Shown here: piece by piece, positions 1 through 8,260 of the stretch | How positions within the stretch are numbered: the stretch's first letter is position 1 | How the letters are laid out: each line of letters opens with the position of its first letter | Origin: Chryseobacterium sp. LAM-KRS1 | Lineage (GTDB): Bacteria > Bacteroidota > Bacteroidia > Flavobacteriales > Weeksellaceae | Assembly: GCF_013184525.1 (NCBI RefSeq) | Contig: NZ_JAAOIZ010000003.1 | Coordinates: forward strand, 558,001-622,000 | DNA length: 64,000 nucleotides | Direction: 5' to 3' | Notes under the pieces: model-generated | Seen by the model: the letters and a program-made list of their open reading frames with translations, nothing else | Told to the model about the DNA's origin: nothing | Database searches by the model: none | Program-made: the position numbers and the translations under genes

Positions 1-90
1 AACACAATAAGCAGGTTCCCCAGGAGATCCAGCCAGTAAGTTTTTGAGTACTTCCCGGCTCAATTCATTCCATTGAAATTTTGTTTTCAT
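1..90 (-). CDS. N-terminal fragment of an unrecognised protein
   Basis: An ATG at 88-90 on the minus strand opens a frame that runs off the left edge, giving 30 residues that begin MKTKFQWNELSREVLKN. There is no signal peptide. I do not recognise the family, and too little is present to assign a function. It is the next gene downstream of the carboxylesterase on the same strand, separated by about 350 bases. Confidence 0.5.
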   Translation of the reverse strand, partial: MKTKFQWNELSREVLKNLLAGSPGEPAYCV

Positions 91-438
91 AATTGCTTGG
101 TTTTATATGGTTAAAAGATTTTAGTCTTTAATTGTCTCTCTCACCGCCTTACCGTTTCAGCATTTATTTTATTAATAATTTGTGAAAATATTTTCCATAA
201 TTATTACATTCCAGGGATTAATAACTCAAATATAACAAAATAACACACACAATATTGAATAAAAAAATACCAAACACTGAATTTCACATATGAAAAACAC
301 AAAACCAAAGCAACAAAAATAAGTGGTAACAAGGAATGAAGTAGCCATACCCCTGCCTTACATAATTTTCACATAGATAAAAAAAAATTGAGCACCTAAA
401 TGATAAAAATATTTAGTGATACGAAGGTCGGACCCAAA
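91..438. other. Gene-free AT-rich stretch
   Basis: This 348-base gap lies between the 3' end of the esterase gene and the start of the truncated gene at the left edge. It is very AT-rich. I see no convincing hairpin and no exact TAnnTTTG element on the minus strand. It presumably carries the promoter of the left-edge gene. Confidence 0.4.
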
Positions 439-1773
439 CTATATTTTTCTCAATTCCAGAATATCAGGTTTCAATGATTCTCCGGATATCCTTCCAGTTC
501 TTGAAAACTCTGCCCACACAACTCTTAATTTTCTTCCATTATGATGGATATACTCCCAGGGAATGTTTTTTATAAGCCCGGCAGACTGCCATGCTTCTTC
601 ATTACCAAAAAGCAAAGGAAGATCAATACTGTGAGCAGCTCCTATTTCATTATCCGTAATTCTGGAATAGATCCTGAACAAATAAACATTACCTCCGGCT
701 TTAGCATAATTTTCAGCAAAAAGTTCTGCAGGTTTCCCATAGATTTTTTCTGTAGTCAGCTGAACTGTTTTATTAATGATCTTCTGACCAAAACCTTTAC
801 CAAAATAAGTATTGAGTGCCTCGGAAGTTTTTAGATAAAATGCAGTTTCATCATTATTGAGTCCAATTAAAACATCAATTTTTCCAGCACTCTCTTTCCA
901 TCTTTCCTCTGCCTCATCTTCATTGCATAAAGGAGGAAATCCATATTGAATACCAAAAGGCATCATTGCTTTTAATCCGTATTTAATAACAGAAGGAATC
1001 CTTTTTTTGTATTCTTCCATCATCTTTAAGACATCGGTTTCATGTTTTATTGAATCCGTATTTTTCAGAAATTCGGCTGACATTTTTTGTCTTTTGTGGC
1101 GAAGACCTAACGGTGCACTTTGAATGATCACTCTTTTGAAAAGGCCTTCAACGCCTTCTGAAATCATCAGATGGGCGATCGCATCTCCGCCGGATGATTG
1201 CCCCAGAAGTGTAATATTTTCAGGATCTCCTCCAAAGCTTTCTATATTCGTTTGAATCCATTTTAATGCTTCAATAATATCAAATAACCCAAGATTAGCA
1301 GGCCTTTCTTCATCGCCTCCTAAAAAACCGAACAACCCCAGGCGATAGGAAACCGACACTACAATGATATCTTGTTCCTTCACCCAACTGCTCGCATCTG
1401 ATGTGGAAAGATCCCCACACCCTATTTCATGAGAGCCTCCATGTATCCAAACAATCACAGGCAAACTGGTATGCTCATTATCGGGACGAATAACAGAAAG
1501 AAATTGAGTGGATTCTTCAATCTCAAAACCATTAAGATCCGTGGGGCCAATCATTTTTTCAATTAAAGGGCTTATACTTTGTGGGCAGACCGGTGTTTTA
1601 TCCGGAAAAAGAAGTTCCGAGGATGACGGCTGTACAGGAACAGGTTTTTGAAATCTTACAGACCTGGCATAGCGAATACTTTTGGCTTTGATAACGCCAT
1701 TTTCTTTTAAAGCAATAATTTTCGCGAACGGGGTTTGAAAAATATGAGTGCCAATATTCTGCTGTGATTTCAT
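439..1773 (-). CDS. Type B carboxylesterase (para-nitrobenzyl esterase family)
   Basis: An alpha/beta hydrolase that cleaves carboxylic esters. The oxyanion-hole HGG is at residues 111-113. The nucleophile elbow is GQSSG (191-195, Ser193). The likely acid is Glu309 in NNDETAFY and the likely base is His381 in AAHSIDLPLLFGN, completing the Ser-Glu-His triad of the family. The length of 444 aa is slightly short for the family (about 480-520). No signal peptide is visible, so it is probably cytoplasmic. An AraC regulator lies 136 bp upstream on the same strand and may control it. The natural substrate cannot be told from sequence. Confidence 0.9.
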   Translation of the reverse strand: MKSQQNIGTHIFQTPFAKIIALKENGVIKAKSIRYARSVRFQKPVPVQPSSSELLFPDKTPVCPQSISPLIEKMIGPTDLNGFEIEESTQFLSVIRPDNEHTSLPVIVWIHGGSHEIGCGDLSTSDASSWVKEQDIIVVSVSYRLGLFGFLGGDEERPANLGLFDIIEALKWIQTNIESFGGDPENITLLGQSSGGDAIAHLMISEGVEGLFKRVIIQSAPLGLRHKRQKMSAEFLKNTDSIKHETDVLKMMEEYKKRIPSVIKYGLKAMMPFGIQYGFPPLCNEDEAEERWKESAGKIDVLIGLNNDETAFYLKTSEALNTYFGKGFGQKIINKTVQLTTEKIYGKPAELFAENYAKAGGNVYLFRIYSRITDNEIGAAHSIDLPLLFGNEEAWQSAGLIKNIPWEYIHHNGRKLRVVWAEFSRTGRISGESLKPDILELRKI

Positions 1774-1909
1774 TATCCGGAAATTTCTTCCTTAAAAATA
1801 ATTCACTTTTCTGAAAAACCCGAATCTATTTGAAAGAAATTACCTATTCTCACGATTCGTTTAACTACAAATGATAGAAATCTCTAAACAAACTTCGGCA
1901 ATAACTCAA

Positions 1910-2812
1910 TCAATTTAAAGTTTTGTATTCACTTGGTGATACTCCGACTTTTGCCTTAAACAACCTTGTAAAATGCTGGGGATACTTAAAACCCAGGTCA
2001 TAAGAAATCTGGCTGATTGATTTTGATGGATTATAAATTTCCTCTTTTGCAACATCAATCAGTTTATTATGGATAAATTCCTGGGCAGAAACTCCTAATT
2101 CTTTTTTAATTAAATCACCAAAATAATTCGCCGAAAGATTAAGTTGTTCAGCAAAATAATTGACCATTGGAAATCCAATATTCTTGGGTTTATCGGATTT
2201 CAGGTAATCATTCAGAAGATTTTCAAACTTCCCGATAACGCCTTGATTTACATGATCACGGGTAATAAACTGCCTATCATAAAAGCGCATACAATAGTTG
2301 AGAAATAATTCGATATTGTTTACGATCAGGGATTTACTGTGTTTATCAATGGATTGCTCCAGTTCAAGCCTTATATTTTTAAAGCATTCCAGAATAATTT
2401 CTCTTTCTTTTTCGGAAAGGTGTAAAGCTTCATGAACATCATAAGAAAAGAAAGAATAATCTTTAATATTTTTCCCCAGATTAGTTCCTTTTATAAGATC
2501 GGGATGAAATATCAGAGCATATCCTCCTGGTTGCACATACGTCCCGTCATTACTCATCCCATACACTTGCCCCGGTGCTATAAAAACCAGCGTCCCTTCC
2601 TGATAATCGTAATTATTTTTTCCGTAATACATATCTCCACACATTACATCTTTCAGAAATACGGTATAAAAACCATAGCTCCTTCTATATTGGGAAATAG
2701 GATTGGACTTAGAGAAGTCAATAATGCTCACCAAAGGATGCAAGGTTTCATGATTCATCATTTTATTATATTCAGAAACACTGTTGATTATTTTAATATC
2801 CTGATTTTCCAT
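1910..2812 (-). CDS. AraC family transcriptional regulator
   Basis: A 300-aa regulator with an N-terminal cupin-like ligand domain (roughly residues 30-130) and a C-terminal AraC double helix-turn-helix (roughly 200-300). The second helix-turn-helix carries the signature ISYDLGFKYPQHFTRLFK near residue 270. It resembles the AraC protein at 47851-48744 in layout and wording (FITRDHV vs FIEREQI, LxxNYFGDLIKKE vs PRYLSDLLKQE), so the two look like paralogues. It lies upstream of the esterase on the same strand and is divergent from the alcohol dehydrogenase, so either could be its target. Confidence 0.9.
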   Translation of the reverse strand: MENQDIKIINSVSEYNKMMNHETLHPLVSIIDFSKSNPISQYRRSYGFYTVFLKDVMCGDMYYGKNNYDYQEGTLVFIAPGQVYGMSNDGTYVQPGGYALIFHPDLIKGTNLGKNIKDYSFFSYDVHEALHLSEKEREIILECFKNIRLELEQSIDKHSKSLIVNNIELFLNYCMRFYDRQFITRDHVNQGVIGKFENLLNDYLKSDKPKNIGFPMVNYFAEQLNLSANYFGDLIKKELGVSAQEFIHNKLIDVAKEEIYNPSKSISQISYDLGFKYPQHFTRLFKAKVGVSPSEYKTLN

Positions 2813-3326
2813 AGCATCCGTTTTAAATCTTATTCAAAATTACCACTTTCTGTTTTACTTTTAATAGAGTCTGTAATATTGGTAAATGTTTCTGTAATCT
2901 GTATAAGTGCTGTTTAACGAAAAGAATCGACTTTTGCATTGTAATGATAACATTAGAAAACAAAAAGATGTTTGCCGGATAAGAAAGTCAATTGGATACT
3001 TTCCCCGAGGAATTAACCGGGTACGTATCTTAAACAGTTATACCAGACCGAAAAGGTAATGCAAAGAAATAACGACATTCTTATGCCTGAGACTGATCTT
3101 AATAACAAGAAACTTTCTATCATCCTGAAAAAGGATAGTATGTATGGATTTCTGAACCCTGAGGCTATCATCAACATTCTTCCAGGTAGTTACTAGTCCG
3201 GAAAGTAAATGTACAAATAGTACCATCAACCCTAATACTCCAAACGGTATTATTAAATATACGGATCCGGTGACTGAGAAGAATACAATTTATGAACAAA
3301 AACACTAACTTAAAATTTAAAAACAA
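2813..3326. other. Long divergent intergenic region (AraC / alcohol dehydrogenase)
   Basis: This 514-base gap must hold promoters for both divergent neighbours. I find no exact TAnnTTTG element on either strand. Its right half (about 3017-3307) reads like decayed coding sequence and is listed separately. Confidence 0.4.
3017..3307 (+). pseudogene. Possible gene remnant, frameshifted
   Basis: One plus-strand frame is open from 3017 to a TAG at 3194-3196. It contains ATGs at 3059 and 3083 and has protein-like codon use. A second frame, open from about 3056, takes over and continues to a TAA at 3305-3307, reading SPESKCTNSTINPNTPNG and onward. Together they look like one short gene of about 90 codons split by a frameshift near 3185-3196. 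The family is not recognised. It could instead be a genuine 45-aa ORF (3059-3196) or chance. Confidence 0.25.
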
Positions 3327-4379
3327 ATGAGCACATTCACAGTAAAAGCGTACGGAGCAGAGTCTACCACAGCGGACCTGAAAGAAATGAATATTGAAAG
3401 AAGGGAACCAACTCCTAATGATGTGGAGATTGAAATACTTTATTGCGGAGTTTGCCACTCTGACCTTCACACAGCAAGAAACGACTGGGGAGGAACGATC
3501 TACCCTGCAGTTCCCGGACATGAAATTATAGGGAGAATTACTAAAATCGGAAATGAAGTTACAAAATTCAAAGTCGGAGACCTTGCAGGTGTTGGATGTA
3601 TTGTGGATTCATGTGGGACATGCGAGAGCTGTAAACATGATCTTGAACAATATTGTTTAAATGGTTTTACAGGAACTTATAACGGAAAAGACAAACATTT
3701 GGGAGGACATACTTTTGGTGGTTATTCACAGAAAGTGGTTGTAGATTCCGACCACGTTTTAAGAATTCCTGAAAATCTTGATCTAGCAGCAGTGGCTCCG
3801 CTTCTTTGCGCAGGAATTACAACATGGTCTCCACTAAGACATTGGAATGTAGGACCAGGATCAAAAGTTGCTGTTATCGGATTGGGAGGATTAGGACATA
3901 TGGCAATTAAACTGGCTAAAGGATTAGGGGCTGAAGTAACTCTTTTCTCAAGAACTCCCGGAAAAACAGAAGATGCCAAACAATTAGGAGCTGATCATGT
4001 GGTTATTTCTACAGAGCAGGCAGAAATGGATTCTGTAAAGGGAAAATTTGATGTAATCATCGATACTGTTCCTTATGTTCATGACGTTAACCCTTATATT
4101 ACAACATTAAATATCAGCGGAACATTGGTTCTTGTAGGATATCTTGGAGGTCTTGAACCTATCCTTCAAACGGTTCCAATGATCATGGGGAGAAAATCTG
4201 TAGCAGGCTCTGTAATCGGGGGAATTGCTGAGACACAGGAGATGCTTGATTTCTGCGGGAAACATAATATTGTTTCTGAAATTGAAATCATCAAAATGAA
4301 CGAAATCAACGAAGCTTATGAAAGGATGTTAAAAAGCGACGTAAGATACCGCTTTGTGATTGATATGCAGACTTTATAA
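3327..4379 (+). CDS. Zinc-dependent NAD(P) alcohol dehydrogenase (cinnamyl-alcohol/YahK-like)
   Basis: A medium-chain dehydrogenase of 350 aa that interconverts alcohols and aldehydes. Catalytic zinc ligands are visible as Cys40 (CGVCHSD), His65-Glu66 (GHE) and Cys161 (APLLCAG). The structural zinc site is Cys96, Cys99, Cys102 and Cys110. The Rossmann motif GLGGLG is at 185-190. These features fit the YahK/cinnamyl-alcohol branch, whose members usually prefer NADPH and broad aldehydes. It stands alone between an AraC regulator and an HxlR regulator and is closed by a hairpin terminator. The physiological substrate is unknown. Confidence 0.93.
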   Translation: MSTFTVKAYGAESTTADLKEMNIERREPTPNDVEIEILYCGVCHSDLHTARNDWGGTIYPAVPGHEIIGRITKIGNEVTKFKVGDLAGVGCIVDSCGTCESCKHDLEQYCLNGFTGTYNGKDKHLGGHTFGGYSQKVVVDSDHVLRIPENLDLAAVAPLLCAGITTWSPLRHWNVGPGSKVAVIGLGGLGHMAIKLAKGLGAEVTLFSRTPGKTEDAKQLGADHVVISTEQAEMDSVKGKFDVIIDTVPYVHDVNPYITTLNISGTLVLVGYLGGLEPILQTVPMIMGRKSVAGSVIGGIAETQEMLDFCGKHNIVSEIEIIKMNEINEAYERMLKSDVRYRFVIDMQTL

Positions 4380-4404
4380 TTCTTCGGATATTTTTTTAAT
4401 AGAA

Positions 4405-4431
4405 AGGCCCTTCATCTGAAGGGCTTTTGTT
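4405..4431 (+). terminator. Rho-independent terminator of the alcohol dehydrogenase
   Basis: GCCCTTCA (4408-4415) pairs with TGAAGGGC (4418-4425) around a 2-base loop and is followed by TTTTG. It lies between convergent genes and could also serve the HxlR gene. Confidence 0.8.
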
Positions 4432-4454
4432 ATGTTGTATTTTTAAAACATGTA

Positions 4455-4829
4455 TTAAACAGGTTTCCAGTTATGCTGTTCCTTCATATCCTGAAAAGCC
4501 CAGTCTGCCATAGCATCGATTACAGGAGCAAGCTTATTCCCTGCTTCACTAAGTTCATAGGTCACATGAGGAGGCACCACAGGCTTTGCAGTTCTGATGA
4601 TCAAACCATCGGCTTCCAATTGTTTTAAATGCTGGATGAGCATTTTTTCTGTGACTTCCGGGATTGCCCTTTTTAACTCACTGTAACGTTTCTCTCCTGT
4701 CGACAACTGAAATAATATAATCGGTTTCCAGAAACCTCCGATTTTTTCCATAACGTACATTACCGGGCACTGGTCCAGTATATTCTTTTTGTTTTCCTGA
4801 ATTGTAGAACTTTCTTTAATTGCTGTCAT
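4455..4829 (-). CDS. HxlR family winged-helix regulator
   Basis: A 124-aa MarR-like winged-helix protein. The family signature Cys-Pro near residue 21 (CPVMYVMEKIGG) is followed by the DNA-binding core RYSELKRAIPEVTEKMLIQ and the wing region LIIRTAKPVVPPHVTYEL. HxlR proteins often sense electrophiles or redox change through that N-terminal Cys. The gene is divergent from an NmrA-like oxidoreductase across 95 bp that contain a repeated, partly palindromic operator-like sequence. The simplest reading is a repressor of itself and that oxidoreductase. Confidence 0.92.
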   Translation of the reverse strand: MTAIKESSTIQENKKNILDQCPVMYVMEKIGGFWKPIILFQLSTGEKRYSELKRAIPEVTEKMLIQHLKQLEADGLIIRTAKPVVPPHVTYELSEAGNKLAPVIDAMADWAFQDMKEQHNWKPV

Positions 4830-4844
4830 GACACATACTTTAGG

Positions 4845-4872
4845 GTAAGTACTTGTATAAAAGTAAGTACAA
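4845..4872. promoter_or_regulatory. Candidate HxlR operator
   Basis: GTAAGTAC occurs twice as a direct repeat (4845-4852 and 4863-4870), 18 bp apart. The first copy extends into the palindrome AAGTACTT (4847-4854). TTGTA (4853-4857) and TACAA (4868-4872) form an inverted repeat. It lies midway between the HxlR gene and the NmrA-like gene, overlapping the -33 region of the latter, as expected for a repressor site. Confidence 0.65.
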
Positions 4873-4883
4873 ATATAACTTTG
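4853..4883 (+). promoter_or_regulatory. Promoter of the NmrA-like gene
   Basis: Bacteroidetes-type -33 TTG (4853-4855) and -7 TAACTTTG (4876-4883), separated by about 20 bp. The predicted start of transcription near 4890 lies downstream of an upstream in-frame alternative start at 4853. This supports the ATG at 4925 as the true start. Confidence 0.65.
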
Positions 4884-4924
4884 TTCTCAGAAATAAAAAA
4901 ATACAAACAATAAAAAATTTACAT

Positions 4925-5809
4925 ATGAAAATCATCATCACAGGTTCATTAGGAAATGTTGCCCAACCATTAGCTCAGCAACTTATTGCTGAAGGGCATG
5001 ATATTACCGTTATCAGCAGCAGCGAATCTAAAAAAAATGGAATACAATCCTTAGGAGCAAAAGCAGCCATCGGATCCATTACAGATCTGGACTTTTTAAT
5101 TAAAACATTTGAAGGTGCAGATGCCGTATTTGTAATGACCCCGCCTAATTTGGGAGCTACTCAAATCGTTGAAGATACAATCAGTGTTGGAAAAAACTAT
5201 ACAGAGGCCATCAGAAAAACAAATGTGAAACACGTTGTTATGCTAAGCAGTGTAGGTGCAGCTTCTCCGATAGAAAATGGTCCGATTAAAGGTCTCCATC
5301 AGATTGAAAATCTTTATAACGGATTAGAAAACACATCGGTAACATTCGTTCGTGCTGGTTATTTTTATAATAACTTCTTTAATGATATTCCATTGATACA
5401 AAACGCAGGAATTATAGGAGGAAATTATCCTGAAAACACAAATATTCCTGTAGTTCACCCGGTTGATATTGCAAAAATAGCTGCTGAAGAACTGGTTAAA
5501 AATACCGATGGTAAAAAAATAAGATATGCCGTAACTGATATCCGTCCAGGTTCTGACTTTGCCTCTGTTTTAGGCTCAGCCATAGGAAAACCTGAATTGC
5601 CTTGGGTAGAATTTACAGATGAAGAGTATTTGAACGGAGCACTACAAGGAGGCCTTCCTCAGGAAATGGCAGAATTATATACTGAAATGGGAAGAGGAAT
5701 ACGAACAGGAGTTGTCCAAAAAGATTTTGTTGAACACGGCTCGCCTGTCACGGGAGGAACTAAATTAGAAGAGTTTGCTAAAGAGTTTGCAACTCAATTT
5801 AATTCTTAA
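4925..5809 (+). CDS. NmrA-like NAD(P)-binding oxidoreductase
   Basis: A 294-aa atypical short-chain dehydrogenase with the nucleotide-binding start MKIIITGSLGNVAQPLAQ (glycines at 7 and 10) and no classical YxxxK pair. It resembles the NmrA/quinone oxidoreductase-2 (YtfG) branch, whose members reduce quinones or sense NAD(P). The frame stays open upstream to 4853, but that extension overlaps the promoter, so ATG 4925 is chosen. A divergent HxlR regulator with a shared operator suggests induction by a quinone or other electrophile. That role is inferred, not shown. Confidence 0.88.
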   Translation: MKIIITGSLGNVAQPLAQQLIAEGHDITVISSSESKKNGIQSLGAKAAIGSITDLDFLIKTFEGADAVFVMTPPNLGATQIVEDTISVGKNYTEAIRKTNVKHVVMLSSVGAASPIENGPIKGLHQIENLYNGLENTSVTFVRAGYFYNNFFNDIPLIQNAGIIGGNYPENTNIPVVHPVDIAKIAAEELVKNTDGKKIRYAVTDIRPGSDFASVLGSAIGKPELPWVEFTDEEYLNGALQGGLPQEMAELYTEMGRGIRTGVVQKDFVEHGSPVTGGTKLEEFAKEFATQFNS

Positions 5810-5858
5810 AATTAACTTTTCAGAAAATGATGTGGAAGAATCACAATCTGAATCATAG

Positions 5859-5897
5859 AAAAAGTTTCGGCGCACCTTTGGTGCGCCGAAACTTTTT
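5859..5897. terminator. Strong bidirectional terminator
   Basis: A perfect 18-bp stem (5859-5876 with 5880-5897; core GTTTCGGCGCACC) encloses a TTT loop, with A5 on one flank and T5 on the other. It works for the plus-strand NmrA-like gene and the minus-strand phosphodiesterase that meet here. Confidence 0.93.
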
Positions 5898-5912
5898 ATT
5901 AAGAAGTAAACT

Positions 5913-7193
5913 CTAATTATCTTTTAAAGTTCCTTTCAGAACTTTTAGTTTTCCGTCAATTGGCTGATCATTTTTTAAACCCAAGATTTCTGCTACTAAA
6001 GGATAAACATGAACATTTGCAAATTCATCAATCACCACATTACTTTTAAATTGCGGCCCCCAGGCTAAAAATGTTGCTTTCATTTCTGGTACAAGCCTTG
6101 GATTATATCCATGCTTTCCAACGGAAGTCGTTTTTCCTTTTTCCAAAAATATCTTGGGTGCTTTTGGTATCAAAAGAATCTGTCCGATTCTATGGTATTG
6201 ATCATCTCTGGTTCCAAAATGCAGGTATTTTGGAAGCCTTTTATCTAAATACACGTCATAGTCGTCTGTCTTACCGGCTTTGAGTTCATTGTAAACAGTT
6301 TTAGTTTCTTCAGGATTCTTTACCACAACCCTCAATAACGTCTGGGAATTATAGAAATCAAACCTACTTTTATCGAACAGCATTTTAGGAATTTCCAAAG
6401 GGGTTCCCCTATCTACTTTGATCATTCCATGGTCTGAAACAAAAATAAAATTCACATTTTTCAGTCCTAAGTTATTTACTTTCTGAACAAGCTCTCCGAT
6501 GGCTTTATCTATCAAATGCACGGCATCTTCAGTTTCTTTTGAATCCGGTCCGAAATGATGGCCGCTCCCGTCTACTTCAGGGAAATACAATGTAATAAAA
6601 TGAGGTCTTTTATCCATGGGTAATTTCAGCCAGTTCACCACCTTATCTACTTTTTCAGAAGGAGTAAATTGGTCGTGGTAAGCATAATAATAAGTAGGTC
6701 TTTCTCCACCTGCATCACTTGCTGAGCCTACCCACATCATTGTCGCAGAAATCATTCCCCGTTTTTCTGCCAACCCCCAAAGAGGAAGTCCTCCATACCA
6801 GCTCCCGTCTTCAGCATTTTTCTTGTCACTCATTGCATAAAATTCCTTTCTCTTGTAATCATAGAAGAAGTTATCAATCAATCCATGATGGGCAGGATAT
6901 AATCCTGTGATCAGGCTCCAATGGTTAGGAAATGTGATACTCGGATAACTTGGAATCATTGCCTTTGCCTGAACCCCGTTATTGGATAAGGTTAAAAGAT
7001 TTTCAGCATGATATTTTTTAGCATAATCATATCGGAAACCATCTGTAGAAATCATGATCACATATGGTTTGGTTTGAGCATCAACGCTGTTGTATCGGTT
7101 TGGAGTTATGATCTGCGTGGTATCAACAGGAGCTTTCTGAGCCCACCCTATCACAGAAATAAACAGAAGTAAAATTTGTATTCCGCGCTTCAT
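5913..7193 (-). CDS. Secreted nucleotide pyrophosphatase/phosphodiesterase (alkaline phosphatase superfamily)
   Basis: A 426-aa exported enzyme with a signal peptide ending near residue 19 (GWAQ). The NPP-type active site is visible: metal-binding Asp51 (STDGFRYDY), nucleophile Thr87 (ITFPNH), a later SDHGM and an HGYNP histidine. This is the two-metal site of ectonucleotide pyrophosphatase/phosphodiesterases, which split phosphodiester or pyrophosphate bonds. The frame extends to a TTG at 7211, but that start sits inside the -7 promoter element and puts non-signal residues before the signal peptide. ATG 7193 is therefore preferred. The substrate is unknown. Confidence 0.9.
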   Translation of the reverse strand: MKRGIQILLLFISVIGWAQKAPVDTTQIITPNRYNSVDAQTKPYVIMISTDGFRYDYAKKYHAENLLTLSNNGVQAKAMIPSYPSITFPNHWSLITGLYPAHHGLIDNFFYDYKRKEFYAMSDKKNAEDGSWYGGLPLWGLAEKRGMISATMMWVGSASDAGGERPTYYYAYHDQFTPSEKVDKVVNWLKLPMDKRPHFITLYFPEVDGSGHHFGPDSKETEDAVHLIDKAIGELVQKVNNLGLKNVNFIFVSDHGMIKVDRGTPLEIPKMLFDKSRFDFYNSQTLLRVVVKNPEETKTVYNELKAGKTDDYDVYLDKRLPKYLHFGTRDDQYHRIGQILLIPKAPKIFLEKGKTTSVGKHGYNPRLVPEMKATFLAWGPQFKSNVVIDEFANVHVYPLVAEILGLKNDQPIDGKLKVLKGTLKDN

Positions 7194-7208
7194 TATAAAA
7201 ATTTTCCG

Positions 7209-7216
7209 CAAAGTTA
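7209..7216 (-). promoter_or_regulatory. -7 element of the phosphodiesterase gene
   Basis: CAAAGTTA on the plus strand is TAACTTTG on the minus strand, an exact TAnnTTTG match, 16 bp before the ATG at 7193. The mRNA leader would be very short. Confidence 0.6.
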
Positions 7217-7286
7217 CACCCTATCTTCTTCCCGGGAAAGTTTAATGGATTAAAACTATATTAAAGAAATTGAAAACTCACGAAAT

Positions 7287-8147
7287 TTATACACAATAAT
7301 TAAAAATTTGACTATTCTCCATCTCAAACTGCGACACCCAATTTTCAAGCCCCACCGCATTAAGAAATTTAGTAGTAGATTCAGAAGAATCATCAACATT
7401 ATTTATACTTATTATCTTTCCTTCACTCTTCTCAGCAATGCCCCTTAAAAGATCCGTTCCAATTCTATTTCTCCTATGCTCTTTACTTACTGCTATCTGA
7501 TATACTTTTCCGTTTTCAGGATTAAAAATAGCGTACCCTATTAACTCATCTTTTTTATATGCACCGAGAATTATCAAGTCTTCACGCATTTTTTCAAGTA
7601 CCATGACGGAACTTTGCCAGGAAGGTTGAATATCCCAGAAAGACTTAAATACTTCCAATTGAAAACTGTTTAACTGCTGTATAGTAATATCAGGTCCTAT
7701 CTCTGAAGGCTTTATATTTCCTTTATAACAATCTAATCTTCGGGTAATCTTGAATCCCAGATGAGTATAGGCACGGATAGCAGGCTCATTTCCATTAATG
7801 ACTTCAAGCATTATCAGATCTGTTTTTCTTTCCTGAAGTACAGGAAGAATATAATCATACATTTGTCTTACCAATCCTTTTCCACGAAAATCAGGTACAA
7901 CTCCGGTTCCGGCATTGTATATCACCCGCTTTCCATCTTCTGTTTTTTCGGCATGCAGAATAAAAGCCACGATCTGACCTTCCTTAAAGGCACCAACTGA
8001 AAGAGTCATGTCTATTTTCTCCACATGAATCTTTGAAGAGAGCTGCTCTTGTGTTAAGTGGAAAGGAACAAGGTAATCAGAAAAAGAAAGATTAAATACA
8101 TCTAAAAGGTCCGTAAAAGTAAGGTCTGCTAAATTTCTGAATTCCAT
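7287..8147 (-). CDS. Tandem GNAT N-acetyltransferase
   Basis: A 286-aa protein with two GNAT folds. The N-terminal domain (about 1-140) has the acetyl-CoA loop VVPDFRGKGLVRQMYDYILP and the following NEPAIRAYTHLGF. The shorter C-terminal domain (about 150-280) has IAVSKEHRRNRIGTDLLRGI. Acetyl-CoA-dependent acylation of a small amine or peptide is expected, but the substrate is unknown. It is monocistronic, between the phosphodiesterase and the terminator of the redox operon. Confidence 0.88.
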   Translation of the reverse strand: MEFRNLADLTFTDLLDVFNLSFSDYLVPFHLTQEQLSSKIHVEKIDMTLSVGAFKEGQIVAFILHAEKTEDGKRVIYNAGTGVVPDFRGKGLVRQMYDYILPVLQERKTDLIMLEVINGNEPAIRAYTHLGFKITRRLDCYKGNIKPSEIGPDITIQQLNSFQLEVFKSFWDIQPSWQSSVMVLEKMREDLIILGAYKKDELIGYAIFNPENGKVYQIAVSKEHRRNRIGTDLLRGIAEKSEGKIISINNVDDSSESTTKFLNAVGLENWVSQFEMENSQIFNYCV

Positions 8148-8214
8148 TGATTTTATTTTATGGGTACTAAAATTATTGAAATAATCTGAATTCGAAGCAG
8201 GCTTTCTATATAGT

Positions 8215-8244
8215 AAAAATACCTCTAGAAATAGAGGTATTTTT
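8215..8244 (-). terminator. Terminator of the redox operon
   Basis: AAAAATACCTCTA pairs with TAGAGGTATTTTT around a GAAA loop, with a U-tract in the minus-strand transcript. It lies just after the last gene of the five-gene operon. Confidence 0.85.
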
Positions 8245-8260
8245 AAGCTTTAATTTTTTC

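Noticed and set aside
3171..3521. Open frame of 116 codons on the minus strand
   Set aside because: It overlaps the well-supported alcohol dehydrogenase on the opposite strand and has no family resemblance.
4853..4924. Upstream start for the NmrA-like protein
   Set aside because: The extension overlaps the operator and promoter and adds Lys/Asn-rich residues before the Rossmann start; ATG 4925 fits the family.
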